Positions 10,236 to 21,500 are shown, numbered from the stretch's first letter. The stretch: DNA of 64,000 nucleotides from Anodontia alba (GCA_964016985.1 OZ024823.1:110534476-110598475), one strand, 5' to 3'. Program-made: numbers and translations. Notes: a model not told the origin generated them from the sequence alone.

Positions 10236-11395
10236 GACCAGTACTCATGTACAGAGTTTCTTTTTCATTCATAGCTTTTATCAGGTTTCTTAACTAAAAT
10301 ATACTTGGAAATAGGACAAGTAAATTTTACAAACATGTTTCTTAACAAAATAATACTTGGAAATAAGATGAGTCAATTTTGCTTACATGTTTGTTAACTA
10401 AAATATATTTGGAAATAGGATGTCAGTTTTACTGACATGCTTCTTAACTAAAATATACTCAGAAATAGAACAAGTCAAGTTTATTGATATATTTGGTAAC
10501 TAAAATATACTTGGAAATAGGACATGTCAGTTTTGCTGACATACTTGGAAATAGGACAAGTCAATTTTGCTTACATGTTTCTTAACTAAAATATACTTGG
10601 AAATAGGACAAGTCAGTTTTGCTTACATATTTCTTAACTAAAATATGCTATGAAGTAGATCAAGTCAATTTTACTGACATGTTTCTTAACTAAAATGTAC
10701 TTGGAAATAGGACAAGTCAGTTTTACTGACATGTTGTGTAACTAAAATATATTTGGAAATAGGACGTTATTTTTTACTGATATGTTTTTAACCAAAATAC
10801 GCTTGGAAATAGGACAAGTCAATTTTGCTTACATTGTTCATAGCTAAAATTTGCTTGGGGAATGTGATGTCAATTTGGCTTGCATGTTCCTGAGCTAAAA
10901 TATACTCGGAAACGGAAACAGGACAAGTAAATTTTGCTTACATGTTTCTTAACTAAAATATACTTGGAAATAGGACAAGTATTTGAAATAGGAGGAGTAA
11001 ATTTTGCTTATATCTTTCTTAAATAGAATATGCTTGGGGAATAGGATAAGTCAGTTTTGCTTACATGTTTGTTAATGAAAATATACTTGGAAATAGGACA
11101 AGTCAATTTTGCTTACTTACATGTTTCTTAACTAAAGTATACTTGGAAATAAGACAAGTCAATTTTGCCTACTAACATAAAATATACTTGGAAATAGGAC
11201 AAGTCAATTTTACTGACATGTTTCTTAACTAAAATATACATGGAAATCAGACAAGTCAATTTTGCTTACATGTTTCTTAGCTAAGATATACTTGGAAAAA
11301 GGAAAAATCAATTTTCTTGATATGTTTCTTCACTAAAATATACTTTGAAATCTGACAAATAAATTTTACTTACATTAATACTTACTCTACTAACT
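10225..11395 (+). repeat. tandem array, unit about 52 bp, some 20 copies
   Basis: The unit contains AACTAAAATATACTTGGAAA and TAGGACAAGTCAATTTTGC, then TTACATGTTTCTT. Copies differ by substitutions and a few truncations near 10530 and 10980. There is no coding potential. It begins directly at the end of the SINE-split MITE. Confidence 0.85.
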
Positions 11396-11599
11396 CTAGA
11401 TCATTTGTATATTTCATTTTTAGTTAAGATTTTCTTTGATTTTTAACTGAAGCCAATTTTTAACTGAAGCCCTTATTTGCAACAGTGCACCTGTCCAAAA
11501 TCTGTGACCACTTCTGAAACTGTGAAAAAGTAAAATTGTGCTGTGAGAATAAAGGTCTTTAGGGAATGTAAATAGCTTCCCAATAGTGGTACCATAATC

Positions 11600-11812
11600 A
11601 CACTAAGTATTCAGACATATCAACTCCTTACCACACTTGTTCTAAAATTTGAACAAGTACAATTTACTATCCAATGTTGTGTCTAAAAAATGCTGAATGA
11701 GTGGCAAATAGTGTAGACCCAGATGAGACCCCTCATTCTGTGGCGTCTCATCTGGGTCTACGGTGTTTTGCTCAGGTCTGGCTGCCCGAATACATATGGT
11801 AAATACAGAAAT
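11600..11812 (-). mobile_element. MITE family C (alpha core)
   Basis: ACTAAGTATTCAGACATATC at left, CATATGGTAAATACAG at right. The hairpin GTGTAGACCCAGATGAGACC pairs with GTCTCATCTGGGTCTACGGT. Confidence 0.8.
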
Positions 11813-11964
11813 ACCATGGGGGAATGGTGAAGATGCACAGAGTGGCTCATCAAGATCTGTATTGAGGGTCTGTATTGAGAGTCTGAGCTGTGTGCCAACA
11901 TTGAAAACCGTCTTCAGATGATATTGATGTGCAGGCTGATCTGCTGTATTTACCTAAGGACATC

Positions 11965-12198
11965 TTAACCCTTGTCCTGCTGAGCCCGGATATACCCTGC
12001 CTTTGCAAACAGTGTAGATCCAGATCAGTTGGCTTCTGAAGAAGCCAACTGATCTGGATCTGCACTGTTTGCCATTCAGTATGTGAATTTATATTAACAA
12101 CCTTGACCAAGTATTAACAACCTTGACCAAGTAATCTGATTGGCTGAAAGTTAGAAATGGGTGTGGTTTCTTAATTTATTCAGCAGAACAAGGGTTGA
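11965..12198 (-). mobile_element. MITE family A with internal 24-bp duplication
   Basis: TTAACCCTTGTCCTGCTGAG opens it and CAGAACAAGGGTTGA closes it. ACAACCTTGACCAAGTATTA is repeated in tandem at about 12095-12140. Confidence 0.8.
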
Positions 12199-12204
12199 CT
12201 CCTT

Positions 12205-12600
12205 ACCATGTTTTTCCTAAAATTTGAATAATTCCATTGACTGCCTGTTGATGTGCCTTAACAATTGCTGGATGAGGATAGGAAAGAAAACAAATCCAAC
12301 AATGGATGGTTTAACAAGATATTTAATTGTGGACCGGTTTTGGCCATACAATGACGGTTTTCGCCATACAATGACGGTTTTCAAGATGTTAGTTATACTG
12401 AAAAAGCTTACTGAAGTAATAAATAATGGATAAGTAAGGTCACATGATCTTAGTTGTTCTAAATTAGTTCTAAATAGTTCTAATTGTTCTAAAAATTGCA
12501 GGCTGAGTAACAAACAGTGTAAATCCTGATCAGATGCCACATTCTGCAGCATCTGATATGGATCTGCAGTGTTTGCTCAGGTATGTCCACCTATATATAT
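12205..12600 (-). mobile_element. MITE family C carrying a 200-bp insertion
   Basis: CTCCTTACCATGTTTTTCCT and TGCTCAGGTATGTCCACC are family C parts. Between the hairpin arms and the left half lie about 210 unrelated bases that include a tandem 24-base repeat (GGCCATACAATGACGGTTTT). Confidence 0.6.
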
Positions 12601-12603
12601 TTA

Positions 12604-13000
12604 AAGAAGCGTCCTGGTGGCCATGTGGTTAGCGCTCCTGACTTCGCATCAAGAGATCTGTGTTCGAATCTGGCTGCAGGTGGAATTCCTCTCATGGCTG
12701 TACATGTTCTAAAGAGCCTTCCATTATCACCTGTCCATCTTCTCAATATGACTTAGATAATCATAGCTACAGATAAGAGGGAGTATCCACATAATATTTT
12801 TCTTATTTCTTGACAAAAACATATGTTGTGGGTACTCATTAGAAGCGCCTCGCTGAGGCGCTTCTAATGAGTACCCACAACATATGTTTTTGTTGAGAAA
12901 TAAGAAAGATATCAGCATTTTTCGGATGAAAAAAGCGCCTTATCAGTTGCTATGGTAATGCTGAAAGGGACATAAAACATTGAGTTATCAGCTGTATATT
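12604..13000 (+). mobile_element. SINE family 2 split by a MITE B
   Basis: The head AAGCGTCCTGGTGGCCATGT has A and B boxes (GTTCGAATCTGG). The body stops at ACTTAGATAAT and resumes at TGCTGAAAGGGACATAAAAC after the MITE. Confidence 0.75.
12765..12957 (+). mobile_element. MITE family B inserted in the SINE
   Basis: CATAGCTACAGATAAG and CTTATCAGTTGCTATG are the ends. The hairpin with loop CTCGCTGAGG is perfect for more than 30 bases per arm. Confidence 0.85.
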
Positions 13001-13004
13001 TAAA

Positions 13005-13052
13005 ACAACTCTTAAAGCGCCTATCACAACTGCAGTAGAAAACAAATCTTAC
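13005..13052 (+). mobile_element. MITE family I, one end only
   Basis: CTTAAAGCGCCTATCACAAC followed by TGCAGTAGA matches the family I left end; the rest is missing. Confidence 0.5.
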
Positions 13053-13159
13053 CTGAATCATCTGGTGTTTTTAAGCATTTTAACATTTCTGTAGAATTAT
13101 CTTCCTCATTAAAATGTGGAATACATACAAATACTACAGGTTTGTCTTTAATAATAAAT
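13053..13159 (-). other. exon-like segment of unknown gene
   Basis: Read on the minus strand, a run of about 16 T and CCCAAATACCAG forms a strong acceptor. It is followed by 107 bases with one open frame and the donor TTCAG|GTAAGA. The peptide includes KDKPVVFVCIPHFNEEDNST, then EMLKCLKTPDDSG, which has a protein-like composition. I do not recognise it. It could be an exon of a gene nested in the numb intron, or part of a decayed mobile element, since a MITE I end lies beside it. Confidence 0.35.
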
Positions 13160-13479
13160 CTGGTATTTGGGAAAAAAAAAAAAAAAAAGCAAACAAAAAA
13201 AACCCCAACAAACAAACAAACAAATTTTTTTAACAATGGTTGCCAATTTTGTTTCTTTGAAGCTGAAAAGAAAGGACTCTACCATGCTGTCAGAGGTACA
13301 TCACTTTTTTGCTTTTCACTGAATTTCTGGTTATTGTCTGTAATTCACTTACAGTAATTGAGATGGGACATAGGAAAATCAACAAATGATATGCAAAACA
13401 AGCAAAGGCCCCATATGCCAAAGGGTGAAAAAACAGATAAGCCTACATATCAACTGTCTGATCAGGGCCTTCTCTGTTT
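13160..13479. other. low-complexity tract, no gene
   Basis: A long A run with CAAA repeats (13170-13225) is followed by unrecognised sequence. Confidence 0.5.
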
Positions 13480-13773
13480 CATCACAAAAACATGCCTATA
13501 TAATTTTGACCTCCTTAAACCCCACATATATAAAGGGTATACATTATTTTTCTTATTTCTGCTTAAAACACAGATTGTGGGTACACCTTGGAACTGCCTC
13601 TGTGAGGCAGTTCTAATGAGTACCCACACTCTGTTTTGAGGTGGTTCTAATGGGTACCCACAATCTATGTCTTGAGCAGAAACATGAAAAAATATCAGAA
13701 ATTTTTATCTGAAAAATTCCATTTTTTGATGGTAAAATTTTCAGTATATTTGAATAGGCATGTTTTTGTAATG
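13480..13773 (-). mobile_element. MITE family G with partly repeated arm
   Basis: CATCACAAAAACATGCC and GGCATGTTTTTGTAATG are the ends. A second copy of the right arm (TTCTAATGGGTACCCACAAT) is added near 13640. Confidence 0.8.
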
Positions 13774-13940
13774 GTCAATTTATTCTGTGATATTTGCTGT
13801 TTCTATTAACAGGCAATGAAGGCCCAAATCAAACTGCCTGAATGTGCAGCTGTTCTTGGCCTTCCTTAGCCTCATTATGGAATTAGGGCCCATTTTATGC
13901 ACTGGACATCACAATTGAAGATTGTTTCTTTGAATTACCA

Positions 13941-14158
13941 TACCGTATTTACCATATGTATTCGGACAGACAAGCCAGAGCAAACAGTGTAGACCCAGAT
14001 GAGATGTTGCAGAATGTGGCATCTCATCAGGGTCTACCCTTTTTCCACTCATCCAGCAATTTTTAGACACAACATCGGGCGGTAAATTGTTCTTGTTCAT
14101 ATTTTAGGGCAACTATGGTAAGGAGTTGAGGTGTCCGAATACTTAGAGTAAATATGTT
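13941..14158 (+). mobile_element. MITE family C (alpha core)
   Basis: TACCGTATTTACCATATGTA begins it and GAATACTTAGAGTAAATATG ends it. The hairpin is GTGTAGACCCAGATGAGATG and partner. Confidence 0.85.
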
Positions 14159-14159
14159 T

Positions 14160-14375
14160 ACCATATTTACCATCAATATTCTAACAGCTTAGCCTTGCAG
14201 TTTTTGTCCTAAAGCTTTTGCCAAATTGAATTGAATACCTGTTGATGTGTTTCTAAAGAGCTAGCTGAATAGCAAACAGAGCAGACCCAGATCAAACTCT
14301 CCTTTAGGAGCAGTTTGATCAGGATCTGTACTGTTTGCTCAGGCTCAGCTGTCTGAATATTTACAGTAAATATGG
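14160..14375 (-). mobile_element. MITE family C, adjacent copy in opposite orientation
   Basis: ACCATATTTACCATCAATAT to TTTACAGTAAATATGGT. The core has CAGACCCAGATCAAACTCTC with partner GTTTGATCAGGATCTGTACT. Confidence 0.75.
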
Positions 14376-15115
14376 TGTACAGGGTCTATGAGAGCCTTTG
14401 AAATTTTGATAAATAGTTTTATGATAACTGCACACAACCTGATCAGACTGCTTTGATGCACAGACTGGTCAGAGCCTTTGTTGTTCATTTGCAGTGTCAT
14501 GTAGGTTTACCTTGTCCCAGGCTCATTTTTTTACCAAGCCCAAATGGGTGGTTTATTCATTGTAGTTACCACTTGTTAGTAAAAGGTTAGACTAGCTCCT
14601 AGACCTTGATGTCATGTTTTATCACACCTTGCTATAAGCTGACTCAAATTTATGTATGACATCTTGTATAGCCAGTCTCTAATAGTTGGTCTCTGACATC
14701 AAGGGATATCTCCAAGATTAGTTGTTGCTATCAAAGAGGCGAGGCAAGCAGTAAGTAGTAGATGGCCCTTAGTTCGTTAAGTAAATTAATAATTATAATT
14801 GACTGATGAAAATAATATTGATATCCGACTAGTAGCTAGTCTAGTAAAAGGTGTAAGATTTCATTGGAATTATTGGGTGAATAGATACCTTATAACTTAC
14901 TAGCAGCAACAGGGGAAAATGAACCTTATGACATCTGACCAGTGATGATTCAGATCAGCCAGCTCATCAGCACAATCAGAGATAGCCAAAGGTCCAACAT
15001 TTGTTCAGGCAGACAGTGACAAACTCTGATATGAAGACTAATCTGAGTCTTCGCAGGGTGCACATGTCAGAAGGTACAGCTTCTCACATTGTGGCTGGTA
15101 TATGCAGATCTGACA
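14376..15115. other. no gene recognised
   Basis: About 740 bases with only a weak alpha-like inverted repeat near 14435 and short AT-rich stretches. Confidence 0.5.
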
Positions 15116-15327
15116 TTAACCATTACCACTCTCTGGGCAAATTCAACAGATGGCAAATTGATGATATTTTCTCATACTTCCCATAAAACAGGATTTGATA
15201 TTTCATGCAAATTGTCTCCATGGAGACAATTTGCATGAAATGTCTAAATCATGTTTTCTGGGAAAGGTAAGAGAAATATTTCAGTATGTCATATTTCGAA
15301 ATTTTTTCCCAGTGTGCTAAGTGTTAA
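15116..15327 (+). mobile_element. MITE family H (gamma core)
   Basis: TTAA ends. The hairpin CATGCAAATTGTCTCCATGG is continuous with GAGACAATTTGCATGAAATG. A second, decayed copy follows to about 15540. Confidence 0.85.
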
Positions 15328-15596
15328 CTTTTCACATTCTCATGGAAAATTGAGTAGATGACGTAAGATTGATATCTATGTTAGTTTTCCCATAAAAACA
15401 TGATTTGACATTTTATTCAAATTTGCTTAAAAGGAGACAGTTTGATTTAAGTGTCAACCCAGAAAGCTTGACATTTTTTTAAGATTGTCTCCAAACAGTA
15501 AGCAATCTAAATGTAATGTCATGCCCTCCTTTGGTTAAAGTTGGGACAAAAAATTAATGTCAATATTTTTAAAACATTTATTATTCTCTGATCTAT

Positions 15597-16912
15597 TTTT
15601 GCAGCTTTTCATTTTTCTTCCAGTTTGAAATGCACCTCCAGTTTGAAATATATAAAATGTCAAAACTATTTTCTTAGAAATAAGGGGAAAAAAAATATTT
15701 CATTTTTAGCTCGCCTGTACGAAGTACAAAGAGAGCTATTGTAGTCACCCCGGTCGTCCGCATTTGTGTTTGCGTTTTCGTTTGCGTTTGCGTTCCCGTT
15801 CCCGTCACACTGCGTTAAAGTTTTTCAAATGCTTATATCTCAACAGTCACTCCTCACAGAGGCATCAAATTTGGAACTTAGGTACCTTGGAGGGTCTTCT
15901 GAGATTCCAAGAGAATAAACCCCTGGGTTCATGCCCCTGGGTGGGGCTAGGGGTCAGAATCTAGGACACCTTTGTAATACTGTGTTAAAGTTTTTCAAAT
16001 TCTTATATCTTGACTTTCACTCCTCATAGAGCATTCATATTTAGAATTTGGGTACCTGGAGGAGTCTTCTGAGATTCCAAAAGAAGATACCCCTGGGTTC
16101 ATACCTCAGGGTGGGCTTTGGAGTGGGGCTAGGGGTCAAAATCTAGGACACATTTGTAAAATCTTATATGCCTACAGGTTATAGACACAACTGGTTATAC
16201 ATCAGCTAACTATGTGACATCCGTTTAAGTGTAAGAGAGTGAAGGTCATGGTGACCTTCATTTTACAGTCCAGGTCACCTAGATTTCACGGTCCAGTGAT
16301 TTTGCCTTATATCTTGAATACTATTTGTTGGATAAATGTCACACCTGGGATATTACTTCCATGTGACCCAATGAATGACCACTTACTATATCTAGGTCAT
16401 TGTGACCTATATTTCATGGTTCAGTGATTTTGCCTTATATCTTGAATACTATTTGTTGGATAAATGTCACACCTGGGATATTAGTTCCTTGTGACCCGAT
16501 TATTGACGTCAAAATATATCTCTGTTGGTGTGACCTATATTTCATGGTTCAGTAATTTTGCCTTATATCTTGAATACTATTTGTTGGATAAATGTCACAC
16601 CTGGGATATTAGTTCCATGTGACCCAATGAATGACCACTTACTATATCTAGGTCATTGTGACCTATATTTCATGCTTCAGTGATTTTGCCTTTTATTTTT
16701 ATTACTATTTCATGGAGAATTGTCATACCTGGATTATTATATCTATGTGACAAAATGATTTACATACAAATACATCTAGGTCAGTTCGACCTATATTATA
16801 TGGTTTAATGATAAAAATGTTACAATATAAAATGTACCCAGCAGGCGAGCTACGCTGTCCTATGACAGCTCTTGTTTTTTTACCCACCATGCTTAGGGTT
16901 AAATTCAGCATG
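15597..16912 (+). mobile_element. MITE family H split by a composite element
   Basis: The left part contains ATGTCAAAACTATTTTCTTA. The right part is CCACCATGCTTAGGGTTAA after the T run at 16874. Confidence 0.6.
15707..16873. mobile_element. pearl/Helentron-like composite element R1
   Basis: It starts TAGCTCGCCTG after a T run. The perfect inverted copy CAGGCGAGCTA lies at 16842-16852, and a hairpin GCTGTCCTATGACAGC precedes the end CTTG, which is followed by T6. The interior has two copies of a unit beginning GTTAAAGTTTTTCAAA and about four units of roughly 130 bp containing TTGAATACTATTTGTTGGAT. Subterminal inverted repeats, internal tandem units, a 3' hairpin and a T|T target are Helentron-like traits (inference). 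Confidence 0.6.
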
Positions 16913-17091
16913 CTATGTAAATTCAACGTTGATTCGAAGTCAAGACGTTGACTCAATGTTGTTTCAACGTTGTGGTTGTGTGTCTGCTGGGTTAATGCCT
17001 CCTTAAATCTTGTGTAGCTGTTCACTTAGAGAACCAATATATATTGTCAAATTTATTGACTTACATAGAAGGCTCTCAAAGACTGAATGAC
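16913..17091. other. no recognised feature
   Basis: Contains an inverted-looking CAACGTTGATTCGAAGTC / GTTTCAACGTTGTGG patch only. Confidence 0.4.
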
Positions 17092-17323
17092 CAGGGCCAA
17101 GTTGTTCAGAGCATTGTTAGCTTAACAAGCTTGTTAGTGGTCAAAATGTTAAATGTTCTAGTAAGTACAATATCTAATTCAAAGGTATTTTTGCTGAAAA
17201 ATGTGAGAAGCTTTTGCAAATGCAAAAGCTACTCACATTTTTTCAGCAAAAATATTAGTGTATATGCCATATTTAATGATACGTTAACTAACGACATCGT
17301 TAGTTTTGAACAACTGGGCCCAG
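17092..17323 (+). mobile_element. MITE family F
   Basis: The left end is worn (AGGGCCAAGTTGTTCAGAGC) and the right end intact. The hairpin is TTTTGCAAATGCAAAAGC. Bases 17324-17515 hold nothing recognised. Confidence 0.8.
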
Positions 17324-17515
17324 GCTGCTTGGAGGTTGGAGTTGGCTGATCAGGGCCTTCGTTTTATACAGGTGTCATGAGTATCTTATTTTGTGATACT
17401 ACTCAGTTTTACTAAAACTAAAACTTATTTATTGATATAAAGTTATCAGAACATTAACATGATCTAATCTTACTATGAGCTTCATCGAATGAAGTCTTAT
17501 AATGCCGAGTACTTT

Positions 17516-17750
17516 TAAGGGGAATGGGTACACTTTCAGGGAGGCAACTCTGTCATACTGTTTTGTTTTGCCTCCCTTCTGAAAAAGGGTCTATTCTAAA
17601 AGGAAAGAATTTGCTCCTCTTGGGAGCAAATTCTTTCCTTTTAGAATAGACGCTTTTTCAGAAGGATCCTGGTATGCAGGAAAGCCAATAGGATCAAAAG
17701 TTGCCTCCCTTATAGAATGGCGGAAAAACTACTGTGTGTGGCCAATCCCC
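17516..17750 (+). mobile_element. MITE family J
   Basis: AATGGGTACACTTTCAGGG opens it. AAGGAAAGAATTTGCTCC and its inverted copy form a long perfect hairpin. Confidence 0.75.
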
Positions 17751-17756
17751 ATAAGC

Positions 17757-17938
17757 AGGAGTATTTGGGGATGATTTTGAGAAATTCCTTCTTGTTTCTA
17801 TACAAAAACATAAATTGTTAGCACTGATTAGAATTGTCTTTGCAAGGCATTTCTAAACAAGTATCACAAAGACCATACCATATGTTTTTATGGAGAATTA
17901 GAGAAAATTATCGCAGAATAATCATCAATTATGCCTCC
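17757..17938 (+). mobile_element. MITE variant B2, decayed
   Basis: GAGTATTTGGGGATGATTTT at left and CAGAATAATCATCAATTATG at right flank a worn beta hairpin. Confidence 0.6.
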
Positions 17939-18134
17939 TTCAAACAAGTAAGTCTATTAAATAATGCATAACAGTGAAATTCTGATGTATTTATTCAGTC
18001 TAATCAAGGCACTTGGCCCTTGCTATTTCTGTAAGTCCTGAACATTCTGATCACAGTGGCTCACATTCCCCATTTGCTTCTCCAGTCAGTTACAGTATGT
18101 GCACAAGTGGTCACTGGTTAACCACTTAGAGGAC

Positions 18135-18337
18135 TTGACCCTTGTCCTGCTGAATAAATTAAGAAATCACACCCACTCATAATTTTCAGCCAGAATAGAT
18201 TACTTGATTAAGGCTGTTGATACAGATTCACATACTGAATGGCAAACAGTGCAGATCCTTCTTCAGAAGCCAACTGATCTGGATCTACACAGTTTGTAAA
18301 GGCAGGATATATCTGGGTTCAGCAGGACAAGGGTTAA
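18135..18337 (+). mobile_element. MITE family A, hairpin arm shortened
   Basis: TTGACCCTTGTCCTGCTGAA to CAGCAGGACAAGGGTTAA. Part of the left alpha arm is deleted. Confidence 0.8.
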
Positions 18338-18386
18338 CCTGACTAGGAAAGGTGTGAGTAGCTTTACTGATCAGCTTGACTTGACC

Positions 18387-18666
18387 CATTACGAAAACAC
18401 GCCTATTCAAATATACTGAAAAATTTTCCACCAAAAATTGAAAATTTTCAGATAAAAAAATTTTGATATTTTTCATATTTCTGCTCAAAACATAGATTGT
18501 GGGTAATCGTTAGAACCGCCTCGGCGAGGCGGTTCTAACGAGTACCCACAGTCTATGGTTTTGAGCAGAAATATGAAAAATAATGTATACCCATGTAAAC
18601 CCCAGTTTTACTATATAAAAGTGGGGTTTAAGGGGGTCAAAATGACATAGGCATGTTTTCGTGATG
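18387..18666 (+). mobile_element. MITE family G (beta core)
   Basis: CATTACGAAAACACGCC to GGCATGTTTTCGTGATG. The hairpin GATTGTGGGTAATCGTTAGA is closed by loop CTCGGCGAGG. Confidence 0.85.
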
Positions 18667-19050
18667 CTTAGCAGTGTTGACTGGGCCATAAAACTCCAAC
18701 AAACAAGCAAAGCTTCTCCTTTTTTACTTGATGTTGTCCAGTCAAGGCATCTAATGGAATACAAATAAATCTTCCAATTTCCATCCAGACCTCATGTTCC
18801 TTGAATTTTGGTAAGTGAACTGGCAGACAAGAAAATTAATGAGTGATATTTTTCCACTGAAAGTGGAGTTGAATTTTCTCTGCTGATTTGAATAAAATGT
18901 CAAACCTGTTTCCTTGGAAAAATAAAAGAAAACCTTTTAAAAAAAGTTTTCTGCCATTATAATGAGTGATTGCCAATTTGGAGGGGCCATAAAATATGAC
19001 ACAAACATTGAAGTTACAGATCAGCATGCTTCTCCATTCCTTCTGGTTGA
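18667..19050. other. no gene; decayed repeat
   Basis: TGTCAAACCTGTTTCCTTGG near 18900 may be a family H relic. The rest is not recognised. Confidence 0.4.
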
Positions 19051-19275
19051 TTACTGTATTTAACCAAAGTATTGAGACACTTTAACTCCTTACCATACTT
19101 GTGCTAAAATTTGAAAAATAAAGTTTATTTTATTAACTGTTAATGTGTCTAAAACAGTGCTGGATGAGTGGCGAACAGTTTAGACCCTGATCAGAGACTG
19201 CATTCTGTGGCATCTGATCTGGGTCTATACTGTTTGCTTAGGCCTGTATGTCCCAATATTTAGGGTTGTTATAGT
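19051..19275 (-). mobile_element. MITE family C (alpha core)
   Basis: TACTGTATTTAACCAAAGTA to TATTTAGGGTTGTTATAGTA. Hairpin arms are GTTTAGACCCTGATCAGAGA and TCTGATCTGGGTCTATACTG. Confidence 0.75.
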
Positions 19276-19395
19276 ACATTTGCAACATAACCTCAGATAA
19301 AGATTATGATACATTTGCAACATAACCTCAGATAAAAGATGAAAACATTCTTGCCTTATCTGGAGCTATGGTCTTCTCTGGGCATATAGGCTGAT

Positions 19396-19592
19396 TTGAC
19401 CCTTGTCCTGCTGAATAAATGAAAATGCCATACCCTTTTCAAATTTTTGCCAATCAGATCACTTGATCCGGAATGCTGATATAAATTAATATACTGAATG
19501 GTAAACAGTACAGCTCCAGATCAATTGGCTTCTTAGGATCTACATTGTTTGCAAAGGCAGGGTATATCCAGGTTCAGCAGGACAAGGGTTAA
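19396..19592 (+). mobile_element. MITE family A, hairpin partly lost
   Basis: TTGACCCTTGTCCTGCTGAA to GCAGGACAAGGGTTAA. The right alpha arm is shortened after GGCTTCTTAGG. Confidence 0.8.
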
Positions 19593-19653
19593 GACTCTCT
19601 ATTGGTACAACTGGATACATGTACAACTATTGTGATTACATGCTGGTGGTCAG

Positions 19654-19960
19654 CCGGCCTCGGTGGCTCAGTTGGATGCGCCGTCTGACTGGAGACCAGC
19701 AGGTCGCGGGTTCAACCCCCGCCGAGGTCGGCAACATTCTTTCGTGGAGATTGATCATGATATATTTTCTACGATCATTTTCTCCCTTCCGCTGATTCAA
19801 GAAGGGCAGTTGTCAGTTTCTGGCGAAAGAATGTGCACAATACTGGTTAACCGCTTAGAGGACTAAGCCTGCCCAGGAAACGTGTGGTTAGGTAAACTGA
19901 CTGGCTTGACATGACCCCATTGGGTTGACTGGGCCGTAAAACCTCATTACAAACAAACAA
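19654..19960 (+). mobile_element. tRNA-derived SINE, family 1
   Basis: A box TGGCTCAGTTGG and B box GGTTCAACCCC lie in a tRNA-like head. The body ends GGGCCGTAAAACCTCA with a CAAA-rich tail. Near-identical flanks (ACATGCTGGTGG and ACATGCTGATGG) are a target-site duplication. The open frame across its head is not a gene. Confidence 0.9.
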
Positions 19961-20224
19961 ACATGCTGATGGACAACAGCTAGCTCCCTTATACATTTCA
20001 CAGTTTGCAGTCACAATATTTTTTTATTTCAACACAAAAATAACATTGATTAAAGCATGACATAATTATGCTTGGGTGGTATGTGGTTTTGTCCAAGTTA
20101 GATTCTATTGATTTTTGTATTTTTTCTCTTCCTGAGTAGTCATGATTTAAAATATATGATTTTTAGTTCAGCATATTAACTATTCTTAACATTAATGGTA
20201 GATCTTTTTTTGATTAAGTGTATT

Positions 20225-20425
20225 GTATACACTTTCAGTGGATGCAACTTCTTTACCCTCCCTTTTGAAAAGGGTTTACCCTAAAAGGGGAGCAAATTCT
20301 TTCTTTTTAGAGTATACTTCTTTTCAGATGAGGCTTGGGTTGTAGGAAAGCAATCAGGAAGTCACAAAATTTGTCTCCCTTGTAAGAAATGGCTGAAAAT
20401 TTGCTAAGTGTATCAGGCCCTGTAA
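20225..20425 (+). mobile_element. MITE family J, decayed
   Basis: TATACACTTTCAGTGGATGC and AATGGCTGAAAATTTGC are worn ends, with AAAGGGGAGCAAATTCTTTC between. Confidence 0.6.
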
Positions 20426-20499
20426 AAGTATTGAAATATAGCTTTACTATACTTCCATATAGGGCAGATTATTTTTATAATTTCACATTCTTATAATGT

Positions 20500-20708
20500 A
20501 TCTCAAGTATTCAGACGAGAGGTCTGAGCAAACAATATAGACACAGATCAGATGCCGAAGAATGTAGCATGTAATAACTCTGCACTGTTTGCCACTCATC
20601 TAGTAATTTTTTAAATATGTCAGCAATTATTAAAATGAACAAGCTCAATTTTTTGGACAAGTATGGTGAGGAGTTAAGGTGTCCAAATATTTTAAGGTAA
20701 ATATGATT
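20500..20708 (+). mobile_element. MITE family C
   Basis: CAAGTATTCAGACGAGAGGT to AATATTTTAAGGTAAATATG. The alpha hairpin is partly lost. Confidence 0.7.
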
Positions 20709-20740
20709 TATTTAGTGCAGAATAATCTTCCAATTTCAAC

Positions 20741-20967
20741 TTAACCCATTGTAGTCTGGAGACCCCTATAGGGTAATTGGCAAAGAGTGCAGACCCAGAT
20801 CAGACACCACAGAATGCGGCATCTGATCAGGGTCTTCACTGTTTGCAAACAGTTCATTTATTTTTCTCTACGAATATCTAAATCACATAGCCTGACATAC
20901 CTAAAATTGAAATTAGAATCTTCCGATATACAGTGTGGGAGAGTTCATTCAGTCTACAGTGGGTTAA
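20741..20967 (+). mobile_element. MITE family D (alpha core)
   Basis: TTAACCCATTGTAGTCTGGA to CTACAGTGGGTTAA. The hairpin is GTGCAGACCCAGATCAGACA with partner TCTGATCAGGGTCTTCACTG. Confidence 0.85.
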
Positions 20968-21074
20968 TTGGTTGGGAGTATCATCATTTGTTTTCCTGGT
21001 ATTGGTGCAAGGGTTTTTGATTTGCATGTCAGATAAAGTCTTTGTTGGAAATTGACTATTTATTTACTACCTTG

Positions 21075-21175
21075 ACAATAAATTTACCCTAAGTTTTCAC
21101 TTAGCTCTGTCTGAACAAACAGTGTAGGCTGATTTTCACTTAGCTCTGTCTGAACAAACAGTGTAGGCTGGGATT
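21075..21175 (+). repeat. local 39-bp tandem duplication
   Basis: A 39-base segment starting TTTTCACTTAGCTCTGTCTG is repeated once, starting at about 21094 and 21133. Confidence 0.7.
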
Positions 21176-21322
21176 GACTACTCTTAGTATCATTTAGATT
21201 GGGGTTGGCACCTTTTACCATTTAGCAAGTACATGCATCACCGGGTAGTCAAGTGGATTTGCTTAGTTTGGGATAAGTAAAGATTCATGATGTCCTAATA
21301 TTTAGCCTAATTATGGTACATT

Positions 21323-21500
21323 TATAGCCCCAGATAAGGGTTTTTCATCCAGAAAATATTGATATGTTTCTTATTTTTCTTTAAGTTCATAACTTGTGGG
21401 TTTTCATGGTGGTGCTTCTAATGAGTAACCACAATATATGTTTTTGTAGAGAAATGACAAAATTGTTTGTCTGGAAAGTGTTGGATATTTTCTGTGAATT
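21323..21500 (+). mobile_element. MITE family B, decayed
   Basis: TTATAGCCCCAGATAAGGG and ATTGATATGTTTCTTATTTT are recognisable. The hairpin is largely gone. Confidence 0.55.

Noticed and set aside
19663..19740. tRNA gene
   Set aside because: The A and B boxes belong to a SINE head. The acceptor stem does not close, and the element has a SINE body, tail and target-site duplication.
19663..19866. Recurring 65-90 codon frame ([11 protein letters not shown]...[10 protein letters not shown]) at 19663, 41883, 51128 and 62908
   Set aside because: It is the translated tRNA-like head and body of SINE family 1, not a protein.
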